A DNA stretch of 64,000 nt from Propionivibrio dicarboxylicus (GCF_900099695.1 NZ_FNCY01000010.1:62001-126000), one strand, 5' to 3'. Positions 47,727 to 57,683 are shown, numbered from the stretch's first letter. A program made the numbers and translations. The notes: generated from the sequence alone by a model not told the origin.

Positions 47727-48610
47727 GATGCGTCCTCCTTCTCGATCTCTTCCTCAATTTCCCGGGCGACTTCGTTCGGGCCCTTGATGACGTAATGGAA
47801 CAGGCTGCCGAGTGCGGCGAGTCCGAGCGCGAAGGTCGCCAGCGGCTTGGTCGCGCCCTTCCAGAGCGACACGAGCGGACTGATCGACGGATTTTCCGGC
47901 AGGCCGGCGTACAGCCCCGGACGGTCGGCGTGATGCAGCACATACATCACGTGCGTGCCGCCGACGCCGGGCGGGTCGTACAGCCCCGCCTTGTCGTAGC
48001 CGCGTTCCTTGAGGTCGGCGATGCGCTTGCCGGCATAGTCCTTCATGTCCTCCTTGCTGCCGAACTCGATGGCGCCGGTCGGACAGGCTTTGACGCAGGC
48101 CGGCGCCTGGTTGACGGCTAGACGGTCCGAGCACAGCGTGCACTTGTAGGCCTTGTTGTCCTTCTTCGAGATGCGCGGAACGTTGAACGGGCAACCGGTG
48201 ACGCAGTAGCCGCAGCCGATGCAATTTTCCTGGTGGAAGTCGACGACACCGTTGCTGTACTGGATGATCGCGCCGGGCGCCGGGCAGGATTTCAGGCAGC
48301 CCGGGTCGCTGCAGTGCATGCAGCCGTCCTTGCGGATCAGCCATTCCAGCTTGTTGTTTTCTTCCACTTCGGTAAAGCGCATCACCGTCCAGGCGTTCTC
48401 GGTCAGGTCGGTCGGATTGTCGTAGACGCCGACGTTATGGCCGACTTCCTCGCGGACGTCGTTCCATTCCATGCACGCCACCTGACAAGCCTTGCAGCCG
48501 ATGCAGGCCGAAACATCGATGAGCTTGGCGATTTCCATCGTCTGACGCGCCTGCGGTGCCGGCGTCGTCGTGGCGGAGCGCTGTTTGATATCTAGCGATT
48601 GCAGTGCCAT
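47723..48610 (-). CDS. fdoH: Formate dehydrogenase iron-sulfur (beta) subunit
   Basis: A 295-residue ferredoxin-type subunit carrying four [4Fe-4S] clusters. Cysteine groups: [35 protein letters not shown] and CTLCSDR with CVKAC. A single C-terminal membrane helix ([19 protein letters not shown], about residues 258-276) anchors it. It conducts electrons from the alpha to the gamma subunit. It starts 12 bp after fdoG. Confidence 0.95.
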   Translation of the reverse strand: MALQSLDIKQRSATTTPAPQARQTMEIAKLIDVSACIGCKACQVACMEWNDVREEVGHNVGVYDNPTDLTENAWTVMRFTEVEENNKLEWLIRKDGCMHCSDPGCLKSCPAPGAIIQYSNGVVDFHQENCIGCGYCVTGCPFNVPRISKKDNKAYKCTLCSDRLAVNQAPACVKACPTGAIEFGSKEDMKDYAGKRIADLKERGYDKAGLYDPPGVGGTHVMYVLHHADRPGLYAGLPENPSISPLVSLWKGATKPLATFALGLAALGSLFHYVIKGPNEVAREIEEEIEKEDAS

Positions 48611-48622
48611 ATCAGCTCTCCT

Positions 48623-51600
48623 TTAGGCTTTCTCGATGTTGACGAGGAACGCCTTGTATTCAGGCGTCTGCGTGTTGGCATCTCCGACGAACGGCGTCAG
48701 GGTGTTGGTGATGAAGCCAGGCTTCGTCGCTCCCTTGAAACCGAAGTGGATCGGAATGCCGACGGTATGAACTTTCTTGCCGTCGATATCGAATGCCTTG
48801 ATGCGTTTGGTGACGACTGCCACCGCCTTGATGAAGCCCCGGTTGGAGCGGACCTTGACGCGGTCGCCGGCGGCGATGCCTTTCTCCTTCGCCAGTTCCT
48901 CGCCGATTTCGACGAAATGCTCCGGTTGCATGATGGCGTTGACGAGCGACTGCTTCGTCCAGAAGTGGAAGTGCTCGGTCAGGCGATAGGTCGTGGCGAC
49001 GTAGGGGAAGTCCTTGGCGTTGCCGAAGGCTTCCATGTCGCCCTTGTACACGCGTGCCGCCGGATTGCTCTTGGCCTTCGGGTTCTGCGGGTGCATCGGG
49101 TTGGCTTCGAGCGGCGTTTCGAAGGGCTCGTAATGCTCGGGGAACGGGCCTTCCGCCATCAGGTCGCGGGCGAACAGACGGGCCACGCCTTCCGGGTTCA
49201 TGATGAACGGCATGACATTCTCTTCCGGCGCAGCATCCGGGCGCATGTCGGGAATGTCGTTGCCGCCCCAGACCTTGCCGGTCCAGCGCAACACCGTGCG
49301 TTTCGGATCCCAGGGTTTACCGCTCGGGTCGGCCGAGGCGCGGTTGTACAGGATGCGCCGGTTGACCGGCCAGGCAAATCCCCAGTTGAGGGTCTGGCCG
49401 AGTCCGGACGGATCGCTATTGTCGCGGCGCGCCGAGTTGTTGCCGGCCTGCGACCATACGCCACAGTAGATCCAGTTGCCGCACGTGGTCGTGCCGTCGT
49501 CACGCAGCATCGCGAAACTCGGCAACTGATCGCCGGCCTTGACCAGCACCTTGGTCGCGTCCTTCGGGTCGACGACGTCGGCCAGCGCCTTGCCGTTGTA
49601 CTCCATCATCAGCTCTTCCGGCGAAGGCTTGTTCGGGATGCGATACGCCCAGGTCAGCTTCTGGATCGGCTCGGCGAAGGCGCCGCCATCCTTGGCGTAC
49701 ATTTCCTTGAGCTTGAGGAACAGGGTCGCCATGATCTCGGTGTCGTCCTTGGCGTCCCCGGGAGGCTCTGCAGCCTTCCAGCGCCACAGGATGACGCGGC
49801 CGGAATTGGTAAAGCTGCCGGCGGTCTCGGCGAACAGCGAGGTCGGAAGCCGGAAGACTTCGGTCGGGATCTTGGCCGGGTCGACTTCGTTGAATTCTCC
49901 GTAGGGCTTCCAGAATTCCGAGGTGTCGGTGGCCAGCGGGTCCATAACGACCATGTATTTCAGCTTGGCGAGCGCATCGCTGACCTTCTTCTTGTTGGCG
50001 ACCGATGCCAATGGGTTGAAGCCCTGGCAGAGGAAGCCGTTGATCTTGCCCTGGTACATCTGGTCGAAGATCGACAGGACGTCGGAGGCGCCGGCAAGCT
50101 TCGGCATGTAGTCGAAGGCGAAGCCGTTGTCCTTGGTCGCCGCGTCGCCCCACCAGGCCTTCTGCAGGCTGACGTACCACTTCGGGAAGTTCTGGTAGAA
50201 GTTCATCTGTCCCGGACGCAGCGCCTTGGTGGTCTTCTTCTCGAGGAAGCTCTTGATGTCCTTGTCGGCGTCGGTCGGTGCGGCCAGATAGCCCGGCAGT
50301 TGCTGGGCATAGAGCGCGAAGTCGGTGATGCCCTGGACGTTCGAGTGTCCGCGCAGCGCATTGATGCCGCCGCCAGCCATGCCCATGTTGCCGAGCAGCA
50401 ACTGGATCATCGCCATGCAGCGGATATTTTGCGATCCGACCGAGTGCTCGGTCCAGCCGAGCGCGTACAAGCTTGTCATGGTCTTGTTCGGCGCCGCCGT
50501 CTCGGCGATGTACTCGCAGACCTTGAGGAAGGATTCCTTCGGCGTGCCGCAGACCTTCGCCACCATTTCCGGCGTGTAGCGCGCGTAGTGCGCCTTCATC
50601 AGTTGCCAGACACAGTTCGGATCCTGCCAGCTTTCGTCGATCTTGGCGTAACCGTCCTTGTCGAGCTGATAGGACCAGCTGCCCTTGTCGTAGCTGCGCT
50701 TCTCTTCGTTGTAGCCGCTGAAGAGCCCGTCGCTGAACTTGAAGCCCGGATCGACGAGGAAGGAGGCGTTGGTGTAGGCCTTGACGTAATCCTTGTGGAT
50801 CTTGTCGTTGGCGATCAGGTAGTTGATGACGCCGCCGAGGAAAGCGATGTCGGACCCGGAACGCAAGGGGGCATAGAAATCGGCAACGGAGGCCGTGCGG
50901 TTGAAACGCGGGTCGACGACGACGAGCTTCGCCTTGCGCGTCTTCTTGGCTTCAATCGCCCACTTGAAGCCGCAGGGGTGGGCTTCGGCGGGGTTGCCGC
51001 CCATGACGAGAATCAGATCGGCATTCTTGATGTCGACCCAGTGGTTGGTCATCGAACCACGCCCAAAACTCGGAGCCAGACTGGCCACCGTGGGGGCGTG
51101 TCAAATACGTGCCTGGGTGTCGATCGAGGTCATCCCCAACGCGCGAATCGTCTTCACGGTCAGGTAGCCAGCCTCGTTAGGTGCCGCGGATGAAGCGAGG
51201 AAAGCGGTCGACGTCCAGCGATTGACCGTCAGCCCGTCCTTGTTCTGTACCATGAAATTGGCATCACGATCGGCCTTCATGTGCTTGGCGATGCGGTCGA
51301 AGGCCTCGTTCCACGAGATCTTCTTCCATTCGCTCGCACCCGCCTCACGCACTTCCGGCCACTTCAGGCGGTTGGCGCTCTGCACCATGTCGCGCAGTCC
51401 GGCGCCTTTCGGGCAGAGGGTGCCGCGATTGACCGGATTGTCCGGGTCGCCTTCGATGTGGATGATTTCGGCGTGCGCGTTCTTCGATTTGTCGCCGCTC
51501 GAGTAGATGAGTACGCCGCAGGAAACCGAGCAATACGGACAGGTATTGCGCGTTTCGGTGGCTCGCGTCAGCTTGAAGGTTCTCACCTCCGCCAGCGCGG

Positions 51601-51688
51601 CATTCGGTGAGAAGCCCATCATCGCGATGGACGACCCCCCGAGTCCTGCGGTGCATATTCTGAAAAACTGCCGCCGTGTCACGTTCAT
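48623..51688 (-). CDS. fdoG: Formate dehydrogenase major (alpha) subunit, selenoprotein
   Basis: A ~1021-residue periplasmic molybdopterin enzyme oxidising formate. Residues 1-35 are a Tat signal (RRQFFRICTAGLGGSSIAMMG). A [4Fe-4S] motif CPYC-x2-SC with CPKGA follows. Codon 196 is an in-frame UGA (51101-51103), equal to Sec196 of E. coli FdnG; on both sides the sequence is canonical (DTQARI, Sec, HAPTVASLAPSFGRGSMTNHW). The frame is therefore split only by selenocysteine and not by mutation. AAGGAG precedes the ATG at 51688. fdoH and fdoI follow. FdoG or FdnG cannot be told apart from sequence alone. Confidence 0.96.
51058..51103 (-). promoter_or_regulatory. Selenocysteine UGA codon and bacterial SECIS hairpin of fdoG
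   Basis: UGA at 51101-51103 is followed at once by a stem-loop: the lower stem CACGCCC pairs with GGGCGTG, and the apical hairpin GCC-AGTCT-GGC carries the G and U that SelB recognises. The loop AGTCT resembles that of E. coli fdnG (recollection). This directs selenocysteine insertion. Confidence 0.9.
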
Positions 51689-51933
51689 TGAGTCTTCTCC
51701 TTTTCGGTTACGACTTCGAACCACGCCTGAAACAGGTATTACAGAGGGAATGCCAACCCACTGAACCATTCTATATGAAAATCGAGTTTTCGCTCCGGCG
51801 CATTCGAGTCGTCGAGCATATCGAGAGTTCCCCTGGATGGATTGACCGGGCGCGCCGCGTCGGGGATACTTTCAGGTCTTCGCTGGTCGCTTCGGCCAAC
51901 CGTCCCCTTGTTTGTGTGCAAAGGTGTCCTGAA

Positions 51934-52905
51934 ATGATTCGAAAGAACTGGCGCGCGTTCCTTGCTGCGGCCCTGCTCTGCGCTTCCGCCACCGTCGTGG
52001 CCGAAACCTGGCCCAGCCGCATGATCCGCATCGTCGTGCCGACGGCGCCGGGCAGTTCGGTCGATATCGTTGCACGCCTGGTCGGCGAGAAGCTCGGCCC
52101 GATGCTCGGCCAGACCGTCATCGTCGAGAACAAGCCGGGGGCCAACGGCACCATCGGCGTCGATGCCGTCGTCAATTCACGCGATGGGCATACGCTGTTG
52201 CTCGGCTACAACGGCCCGCTCACCGTGTCGCCGTCGCTGACGCCGAAGCCGCCGTACAACGTCCAGCGCGATCTGGCGCCGATCGCGTTGGTGGTGACGC
52301 AGCCGAACGTGCTGGCGGTGCGTGCCGATCTCAAGGTCAATTCGCTCAAGGAGTTGATCGCGTTGGCGAAAAGCAAGCCGGGCACGCTCGATTACGCCTC
52401 CGTCGGACTCGGTTCCTTGTCGAACCTGTCGATGGAACTCTTGAAGATGCAGAGCGGTTCCTATCTTGTGCACATTCCGTTCAACGGCGGTCCTCCGGCG
52501 GCCCTGGCGCTGAGTCGCGGCGACGTGCACGTGATGTTTGCCGCGCTCTCGAATGTGCAGCCGCTCGTCAAGGCAGGCAAGGTCAAGTTGCTGGCGGTAT
52601 CGAATGCGAAGCGTTCGGCGGCGGTGCCGGATTTGCCGACGGTCGCCGAATCGGGCTTCCCCGGTTTCGATGCAACGACCTGGAATGGCTTCCTGGCCCC
52701 GGCGAGCATGCCGGCCGAGACGGTGGCGCGGCTCAACAAACTGATTGTCCAGATCGTGCAAATGCCGGATGTGCAACAGCGCCTGGCGACGGCCGGCGCC
52801 GAAGTCGTGCATGGCGGAACGCCCGAGCAGTTCGGCGCACTGCTCAAGCATGAAACGGCCGCCTGGACCAAGGTGATCGAACGCTCGGGCATCAAACTCG
52901 AATAG
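51934..52905 (+). CDS. Tripartite tricarboxylate transporter-type substrate-binding protein (Bug/TctC family)
   Basis: A 323-residue exported binding protein. The signal peptide is MIRKNWRAFLAAALLCASATVVAETWP (cleavage after VVA). The mature start PSRMIRIVVPTAPGSSVDIVARLVGEKL and the GANGTIGVDAVV and NGGPPAALALSRGDVHVMF stretches are classic for Bug proteins. The ligand is probably a carboxylate but is not predictable. No transporter membrane genes adjoin, which is common in betaproteobacteria with many orphan Bug genes. A longer upstream frame is unlikely because it lacks a signal peptide. Confidence 0.9.
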   Translation: MIRKNWRAFLAAALLCASATVVAETWPSRMIRIVVPTAPGSSVDIVARLVGEKLGPMLGQTVIVENKPGANGTIGVDAVVNSRDGHTLLLGYNGPLTVSPSLTPKPPYNVQRDLAPIALVVTQPNVLAVRADLKVNSLKELIALAKSKPGTLDYASVGLGSLSNLSMELLKMQSGSYLVHIPFNGGPPAALALSRGDVHVMFAALSNVQPLVKAGKVKLLAVSNAKRSAAVPDLPTVAESGFPGFDATTWNGFLAPASMPAETVARLNKLIVQIVQMPDVQQRLATAGAEVVHGGTPEQFGALLKHETAAWTKVIERSGIKLE

Positions 52906-52963
52906 TTTTTTTGTGTCGTGAGAATCGACGGGTTGTTTTTTACGCAATGGAGATAGAGAAGTC

Positions 52964-53551
52964 GTGCAACTGAAAATGTCTGAAAATTCGCTGTTCGCCA
53001 TCCTGATGCGCTCACCGTGGTGGATCAGTTTTGCCGTTGCTGCCGTCATTGCGCTGCTCGGCAAGATCATTGCGTCCGGCGAGTACTTTTCCTACGGCGT
53101 CGCGTTTACGCTGCCGTTCATCGTTGTCGGGTCGATTTCCGCATGGAAGCAACGTAACGAGCCGAGTGCCGCACGCGTCGAAGACACGATCGAAGCGGTT
53201 TCGGCGATGTCATGGCGTGAGTTTTCCGGCCTGATGGAAAAAGCCTTCGAACGCGATGGCTTTACCGTCAAGCGTATCGATGGCGCCGCCGACTTCCTGC
53301 TCGAAAAGCAGGGGCGTACGTCGGTGGTCTGCTGCAAGCGTTGGAAGGCCGCCAGCCAGGGCGTCGAGCCGCTGCGTGAATTGGAAGCGGCGCGCGAGGC
53401 GCGGGAAGCACGCGAGGCCTTGTACGTCTCGGCGAATGGCGTCTCCGACGCCGCCCGCCAGTTCGCCAAGGAACACCGGATGGCCCTGATGCTGGCGCCG
53501 CAACTGGCGCGTTTGCTGCGTTTGCCGCGGAAATCGTTGCCGCGGAAGTGA
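52964..53551 (+). CDS. Membrane-anchored Mrr-like restriction-endonuclease-fold protein
   Basis: A 195-residue protein that probably starts at GTG (52964), 11 bp after GGAG. Two hydrophobic segments (about 17-35 and 44-58) form an N-terminal hairpin anchor. The C-terminal domain (MSWREFSGLMEKAFERDGFTVKRIDGAADFLLEKQGRTSVVCCKRWK) has the Mrr/DUF2034 fold with D of GAAD and K of CCKRWK. The usual Gln or Glu two before the Lys is Cys here, so nuclease activity is doubtful. It lies 16 bp before mscS. Confidence 0.75.
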   Translation: MQLKMSENSLFAILMRSPWWISFAVAAVIALLGKIIASGEYFSYGVAFTLPFIVVGSISAWKQRNEPSAARVEDTIEAVSAMSWREFSGLMEKAFERDGFTVKRIDGAADFLLEKQGRTSVVCCKRWKAASQGVEPLRELEAAREAREAREALYVSANGVSDAARQFAKEHRMALMLAPQLARLLRLPRKSLPRK

Positions 53552-53567
53552 CCTCAGGAGGATGGCG

Positions 53568-54389
53568 ATGAACGAACAACTGCGAACACTCGATCATTTC
53601 AAGGTGTCGGCGATCGACATGGCGGTCCGCTTCGGCCCCAAGCTTGTTGTTGCTCTTGTCATTCTCTTCATCGGACATCTGCTCGGGCGCTGGGTCGGTC
53701 GGCTTGTCGAGCGGTTGCTCGTGCGCCTCAAGTTCGAGGCGCCGGTGCGCGTGTTGCTGGTGCGCACTGCGCATCTGATTGTTTTCGGTTTCTTCATCAT
53801 CATGGCGCTGCAGAATCTCGGCGTCGAACTCCTGCCGCTGATCGCCGGCCTCGGTGTCGCCGGCGCCGGCGTCGCCCTGGCCATGCAGGGCATTCTCGGC
53901 AATGTCGCGGCCGGGCTGACGATCATCTTCACGCGGCCGTTTCATGTCGGCGACTATCTGTCGATCGGTACCGAGGAGGGCGAGGTTCTCGACGTTACCT
54001 TGTTCAGCACGACGCTCGGCCATACCGACCGCTCGAAGGTCATCATTCCGAACCGCAAGATCGTCGGCGAGATCATGCATAACTACAGCAACATGCGGCA
54101 GCTCGATCTCGTCGTCGGCGTCGCGTATGACACCAACCTGGAAGCCGCTTTTCGCCTGATCAACGGGATACTCTCGGCAAATCCGCGTGTGCTGCCGGAA
54201 CCGGCGCCCGTCGTCGCCGTCAGCCAACTCGCCGAGTTTGCCGTGGCGATCAGCGTCCGGCCTTGGGTCCGGGTACCCGATTACGTGGCGGCATCGGGCG
54301 AAATCAATCGGGCGATTCTTGAAACCTTCCGCGCCGAAGGTGTCGAGATTCCGGTGCCGCAACAGGAAGTCAGGATGTTAGGAGCATAG
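53568..54389 (+). CDS. Small-conductance mechanosensitive channel (MscS family)
   Basis: A 273-residue channel with three N-terminal helices; the pore helix is glycine/alanine-rich (GLGVAGAGVALAMQGILGNVAAGLTIIFTRPFHVGDYL, about 97-134), followed by the beta domain with IPNRKIVGEIMHNYS. It opens under membrane tension to release solutes. ATG 53568 is preferred to 53562 because AGGAGG is 6 bp upstream of it. It follows the Mrr-like gene and may be cotranscribed with it. Confidence 0.93.
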   Translation: MNEQLRTLDHFKVSAIDMAVRFGPKLVVALVILFIGHLLGRWVGRLVERLLVRLKFEAPVRVLLVRTAHLIVFGFFIIMALQNLGVELLPLIAGLGVAGAGVALAMQGILGNVAAGLTIIFTRPFHVGDYLSIGTEEGEVLDVTLFSTTLGHTDRSKVIIPNRKIVGEIMHNYSNMRQLDLVVGVAYDTNLEAAFRLINGILSANPRVLPEPAPVVAVSQLAEFAVAISVRPWVRVPDYVAASGEINRAILETFRAEGVEIPVPQQEVRMLGA

Positions 54390-54434
54390 TCACGCTTTAC
54401 GGCGCTCAGCGCCATTCGTCATGGAGGATTCACC

Positions 54435-54899
54435 ATGCGTATCAGTTCAAGTGTGTTCGAGCATCTCGGGAAGATTCCACCCTGTTATACCTGCGAGGGC
54501 GCCAATGTGTCGCCGCCTTTGTCCTGGCATGAGCTGCCGCCGGGGACGAAAAGTCTCGCGCTGATCGTCGATGATCCCGATGCGCCGGATCCCGCCGCGC
54601 CACAGCGCATCTGGGTGCATTGGGTGCTCTATAACCTCCCGGCCGATTGTGCCGGTCTGCCCGAAGACGTTGATGTCCTGCCGGCCGGGACGCGCGAGGG
54701 CCTGAACGACTGGAAGACCACCGGCTACGGCGGCCCGTGTCCGCCGATTGGCCGGCATCGCTATTTCCATAAGCTCTATGCCTTGGATACGGTGCTGCCG
54801 GATCTGAAGGAACCGGATCGCAAGGCGCTGGAACAGGCGATGCAGGGCCATGTTTTGGCCGAAGCGCAGTGTATCGGCACCTACCAGAAAGGCGATTGA
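54435..54899 (+). CDS. YbhB/YbcL family PEBP-like protein
   Basis: A 154-residue Raf-kinase-inhibitor-like protein. Conserved motifs: YTCEGANVSPPLSW, ALIVDDPDAPDP, WVHWVLYNLP and GPCPPIGRHRYFHKLYALD. It lacks a signal peptide and is probably cytoplasmic. The biological role of bacterial PEBP proteins is poorly defined. A GGAGG site precedes its ATG. It follows mscS on the same strand. Confidence 0.92.
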   Translation: MRISSSVFEHLGKIPPCYTCEGANVSPPLSWHELPPGTKSLALIVDDPDAPDPAAPQRIWVHWVLYNLPADCAGLPEDVDVLPAGTREGLNDWKTTGYGGPCPPIGRHRYFHKLYALDTVLPDLKEPDRKALEQAMQGHVLAEAQCIGTYQKGD

Positions 54900-54948
54900 C
54901 CGGGCTTCTCCGATTCATTGCGCCGGTAATGCTCCTGGCGTGTGGTGG

Positions 54949-56835
54949 CTACCAATAGCGCCCGATGCCGATCGATAGTCGCGAGGCGGCGTCGCGTTCC
55001 CAAAGGAAGCGCAGGTCGTAGCCGCCGCCGAGCGCCCGTCGAGCCTCGATGTGGGATGCCGTATAGGTGGCGAGTCGGGCGTCCAGCGGGCGCCGAAGCT
55101 CGATACCGAGGCGCATGCCGAAATCATTGGTCGGGCGAGTCACTGCGGCAAATCCCAGGCGGGCGAATCCGGCAGCGTTGAGTGCGGTATGAGATTGCAG
55201 CGCGCCGCCGGCATTGAAGGCGGTGAACAGCGGCAGGTCGTCGATCTTCATGCCAACGGTGTAGTCAGCCTGGATTCTCGCGACGCTACAGTGCGTGCAA
55301 CCGATCCGGTCTTCTTCGCCGCCGGCGCGCAGACGCCAGCCGATACCGCGATCGCCCGGCAGGCCGGTGACCGCCGGGCGGACGCTGTCGATCGCGATCA
55401 CGTCAAGGCGGGTCAGCGCGAGTCCGCCGTTGACGCTGTCGACCCGGATCTCGCCCATGCTGAGGCCGCTATTGCCGGCTTGGGCGCCGCTGACATCGAG
55501 CGCATCGTAATAGGCGGGGCGCAGCCGCAGGAACAGTGCATCCGGCGTCTTGCCGCCATGACGGGTGCCAGCCTGTATCCAGCTCGGCGCGTTGGCCTCT
55601 TCCGGCGGCGTCGGCTCGGCGCTTCGAGTGGCAACGAGTCCGGGCGGGAGGCGTAGCCGTTCGCCGAGCGCGTCCAGATAGCCGGGCGAGGGCGGTGTCC
55701 GGTCTTTCTGTTTGTCGCTGCTCCGCCTGTATTGGTGATAGTCGATCAGCGTATCGATGATTTCATGTCGTTCCGCTAGCGACAAGGCTTGCATGCGGGC
55801 GCCGGCGATAGCCTCGCGTTTGTCGATGAGGTCGGCTACTAGCGTACGCTGCCCGGCGTTCAGGGCAGTATAGCGTTGGTGTAGCCGGGTTTGCCGGGAA
55901 GGGTGGTAGATCCGTTCGGCAACCAAGGGATGCGCACGCTCACTCGGTTCGAAGAGTTGTTGAATGACCGCCTGCGGCGCAATCCAGGGACGATTGCGCG
56001 GGATCGCCCGGACGGTATCGACGATTTCGAGCAGCTCGGCGACACGGTATGCGCAGTTGTCATGGAAGAAGTAATACGCATATCGCTTGTTCAGCACTTC
56101 CCAGCTGTGCGCCGTGATCAAGCGTGTTTCGTGCGGCGACAGGTCAAGGCGATATTCCCAGAGATCACGGAGTTCGTTTTCCCGGTAATTCGCGTCGTGA
56201 AAGAAGTAGTCGACCGGACTGAATCCACCGTCATAGCCGCCGGCGATGCCTTTGACGATGTAGAGCGCCGGGTTGTCACCGCGTGTCTCTATCGCGCCGA
56301 AATTTGCCGTCTGATCGGCCAACGCGCTGCCGCCGCGCTTGTTGAATTTCAGGAATAGATGGCCATAGTACGAGGCCGGATTGTCGAGATAGCCGTTGGC
56401 GAAAACCAGGCTGATCGACGTGATGTCGTCGATCGGAACCCACTCGGCGAAGGCCGGGCATTCGATGTCGGCTAGCGCCTCGCGGTATTCGGCCAATTGT
56501 TCGCGCAGCCACATCAGTCGCGCCGGAAAGCGGCATTTCGCGTGCGCGTCGGGCGGGCCGGAGAGCGGGTGCAACATTGCTGCGAGCGTCGCCGCGAGTT
56601 CGGCCTCCGGGTCGGTCCGCCCATGTTCGGCCAGGAAGAAATCGGGGCTGTGGATCGCGCTGCTCACCTGGCCGGGATATCTCCACGCGCTTTCGTAATG
56701 GAGCAAACGCTGCCAAGTCGGGTTTGCGCCGAGGCTTGACGACTCCAATGCGGTGGCGCATGTGACCGTCGGCGCGGTGAGCAGGAGAATCGCAACGTGA
56801 AAGCAAGTGAGGGTACGCAGAATTGAAGTTGGCAT
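54949..56835 (-). CDS. DUF4105 (Lnb-like) periplasmic/outer-membrane protein
   Basis: A 628-residue exported protein: signal peptide MPTSILRTLTCFHVAILLLTAPTVTCA (about 27 residues). The N-terminal half has the DUF4105/Lnb motifs SLVFANGYLDNPASYYGHLFLKFN and ITAHSWEVLNKRYAYYFFHDNCAYRVAELL with His and Cys reminiscent of an NlpC/P60-like active site. The C-terminal ~200 residues alternate as beta strands and end in GIGRYW, typical of an outer-membrane barrel. The function is unknown. ATG at 56835 is used because the frame upstream starts at TTG. Confidence 0.8.
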   Translation of the reverse strand: MPTSILRTLTCFHVAILLLTAPTVTCATALESSSLGANPTWQRLLHYESAWRYPGQVSSAIHSPDFFLAEHGRTDPEAELAATLAAMLHPLSGPPDAHAKCRFPARLMWLREQLAEYREALADIECPAFAEWVPIDDITSISLVFANGYLDNPASYYGHLFLKFNKRGGSALADQTANFGAIETRGDNPALYIVKGIAGGYDGGFSPVDYFFHDANYRENELRDLWEYRLDLSPHETRLITAHSWEVLNKRYAYYFFHDNCAYRVAELLEIVDTVRAIPRNRPWIAPQAVIQQLFEPSERAHPLVAERIYHPSRQTRLHQRYTALNAGQRTLVADLIDKREAIAGARMQALSLAERHEIIDTLIDYHQYRRSSDKQKDRTPPSPGYLDALGERLRLPPGLVATRSAEPTPPEEANAPSWIQAGTRHGGKTPDALFLRLRPAYYDALDVSGAQAGNSGLSMGEIRVDSVNGGLALTRLDVIAIDSVRPAVTGLPGDRGIGWRLRAGGEEDRIGCTHCSVARIQADYTVGMKIDDLPLFTAFNAGGALQSHTALNAAGFARLGFAAVTRPTNDFGMRLGIELRRPLDARLATYTASHIEARRALGGGYDLRFLWERDAASRLSIGIGRYW

Positions 56836-56841
56836 CGACGA

Positions 56842-56878
56842 AAAGGACAAAACAAGGACGCCCTCGCGAGGGCGTCCT
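56842..56878 (-). terminator. Hairpin terminator between the DUF3015 and DUF4105 genes
   Basis: AGGACGCCCTCG/CGAGGGCGTCCT is a perfect 12-bp palindrome; on the minus strand TTGTTTTGTCCTTTT follows. It separates DUF3015 from the downstream DUF4105 start, which is close behind it. Confidence 0.75.
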
Positions 56879-56907
56879 GATGGTGTGGGCTGGCGTACGC
56901 GCTGAGT

Positions 56908-57417
56908 CTAGACGGCGCAGTGCAAACGCGTGGCCCGGTCGATGATGTTGAAGAGCGTTCCTGCCTTCTCGAGCGTTTGTTGTTCGCGGTAGTCGGGCGA
57001 GGAGACCGCGTCGAGCACGTCGGCACGTACTGCCTCTGCTGCCTCGTTTTGCTGCGCGCGTTCGCATGAGAACAATCCCAGGGTGGCGGTGAGGTGTTCG
57101 CCCTGGCCGCGCGCCGCGTCTTCGACAATCTGGGCGTAGGCGTCACGCACCATCATGGCGGCTTTGATGTTTCGTCGCGAACAGGTTTGCGGACTGACCG
57201 TCGCCGAGGTGACGGCCGTGGTGCCCAGATCCCAGATGATGTTGGAGGTGACCGCTGCCCATTCGACATCCTTGAACAAGGCGGCGCCGATGCCGCAGTC
57301 GGAAAACGGGTTGGGTCCCGATCCTGCCGGTTGGTTGGGGCCGACACCCGCCGCGAGGGCGATACCGGAAAGCGAGAGGGAGAATGCTGTTGCAATGAGT
57401 GTCAGAAGCTTGTTCAT
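56908..57417 (-). CDS. DUF3015 family periplasmic protein
   Basis: A 169-residue exported protein with signal peptide MNKLLTLIATAFSLSLSGIALAAG (cleavage near residue 23). It has the family signature PNPFSDCGIGAALFKDVEWAAVTSNIIWDLGTTAVTSATVSPQTCSR, with cysteines that may form disulfides. The function is unknown. DUF3015 and DUF4105 genes are often neighbours (recollection), which suggests a shared envelope role. It is upstream of the DUF4105 gene on the same strand. Confidence 0.85.
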   Translation of the reverse strand: MNKLLTLIATAFSLSLSGIALAAGVGPNQPAGSGPNPFSDCGIGAALFKDVEWAAVTSNIIWDLGTTAVTSATVSPQTCSRRNIKAAMMVRDAYAQIVEDAARGQGEHLTATLGLFSCERAQQNEAAEAVRADVLDAVSSPDYREQQTLEKAGTLFNIIDRATRLHCAV

Positions 57418-57683
57418 ATGTGTTTTTCCTGATTGATCGGGTGGTGGATAAATGCACAAGGCCATTGCGACAACTGCAGCCAAACCGCAAAAAGGCATGA
57501 GTTGCGGAAGGTGTCCTCCATTGTTGAAGAACTTGCCCGCGCCGTTGTGACGGAGCTCGTTCCTCGACGTGATTGACGGCTATTGCCTGATGAGGGTCGG
57601 CGAAGGGGCGGTTCTGAGGTGTTTTATGGACCCGGCCGACTGGTTTTTTGGGCGCAATTATCCTTGCCGTATCGCCGGGCTTG

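Noticed and set aside
51089-51103. Frameshift or nonsense mutation in fdoG
   Set aside because: Reading frame is kept on both sides and UGA is in the known Sec position with a SECIS hairpin and selABC nearby.
48599-51193. 864-residue plus-strand open frame opposite fdoG
   Set aside because: It mirrors fdoG codon by codon, has no family features and crosses the UGA region; it is a shadow.
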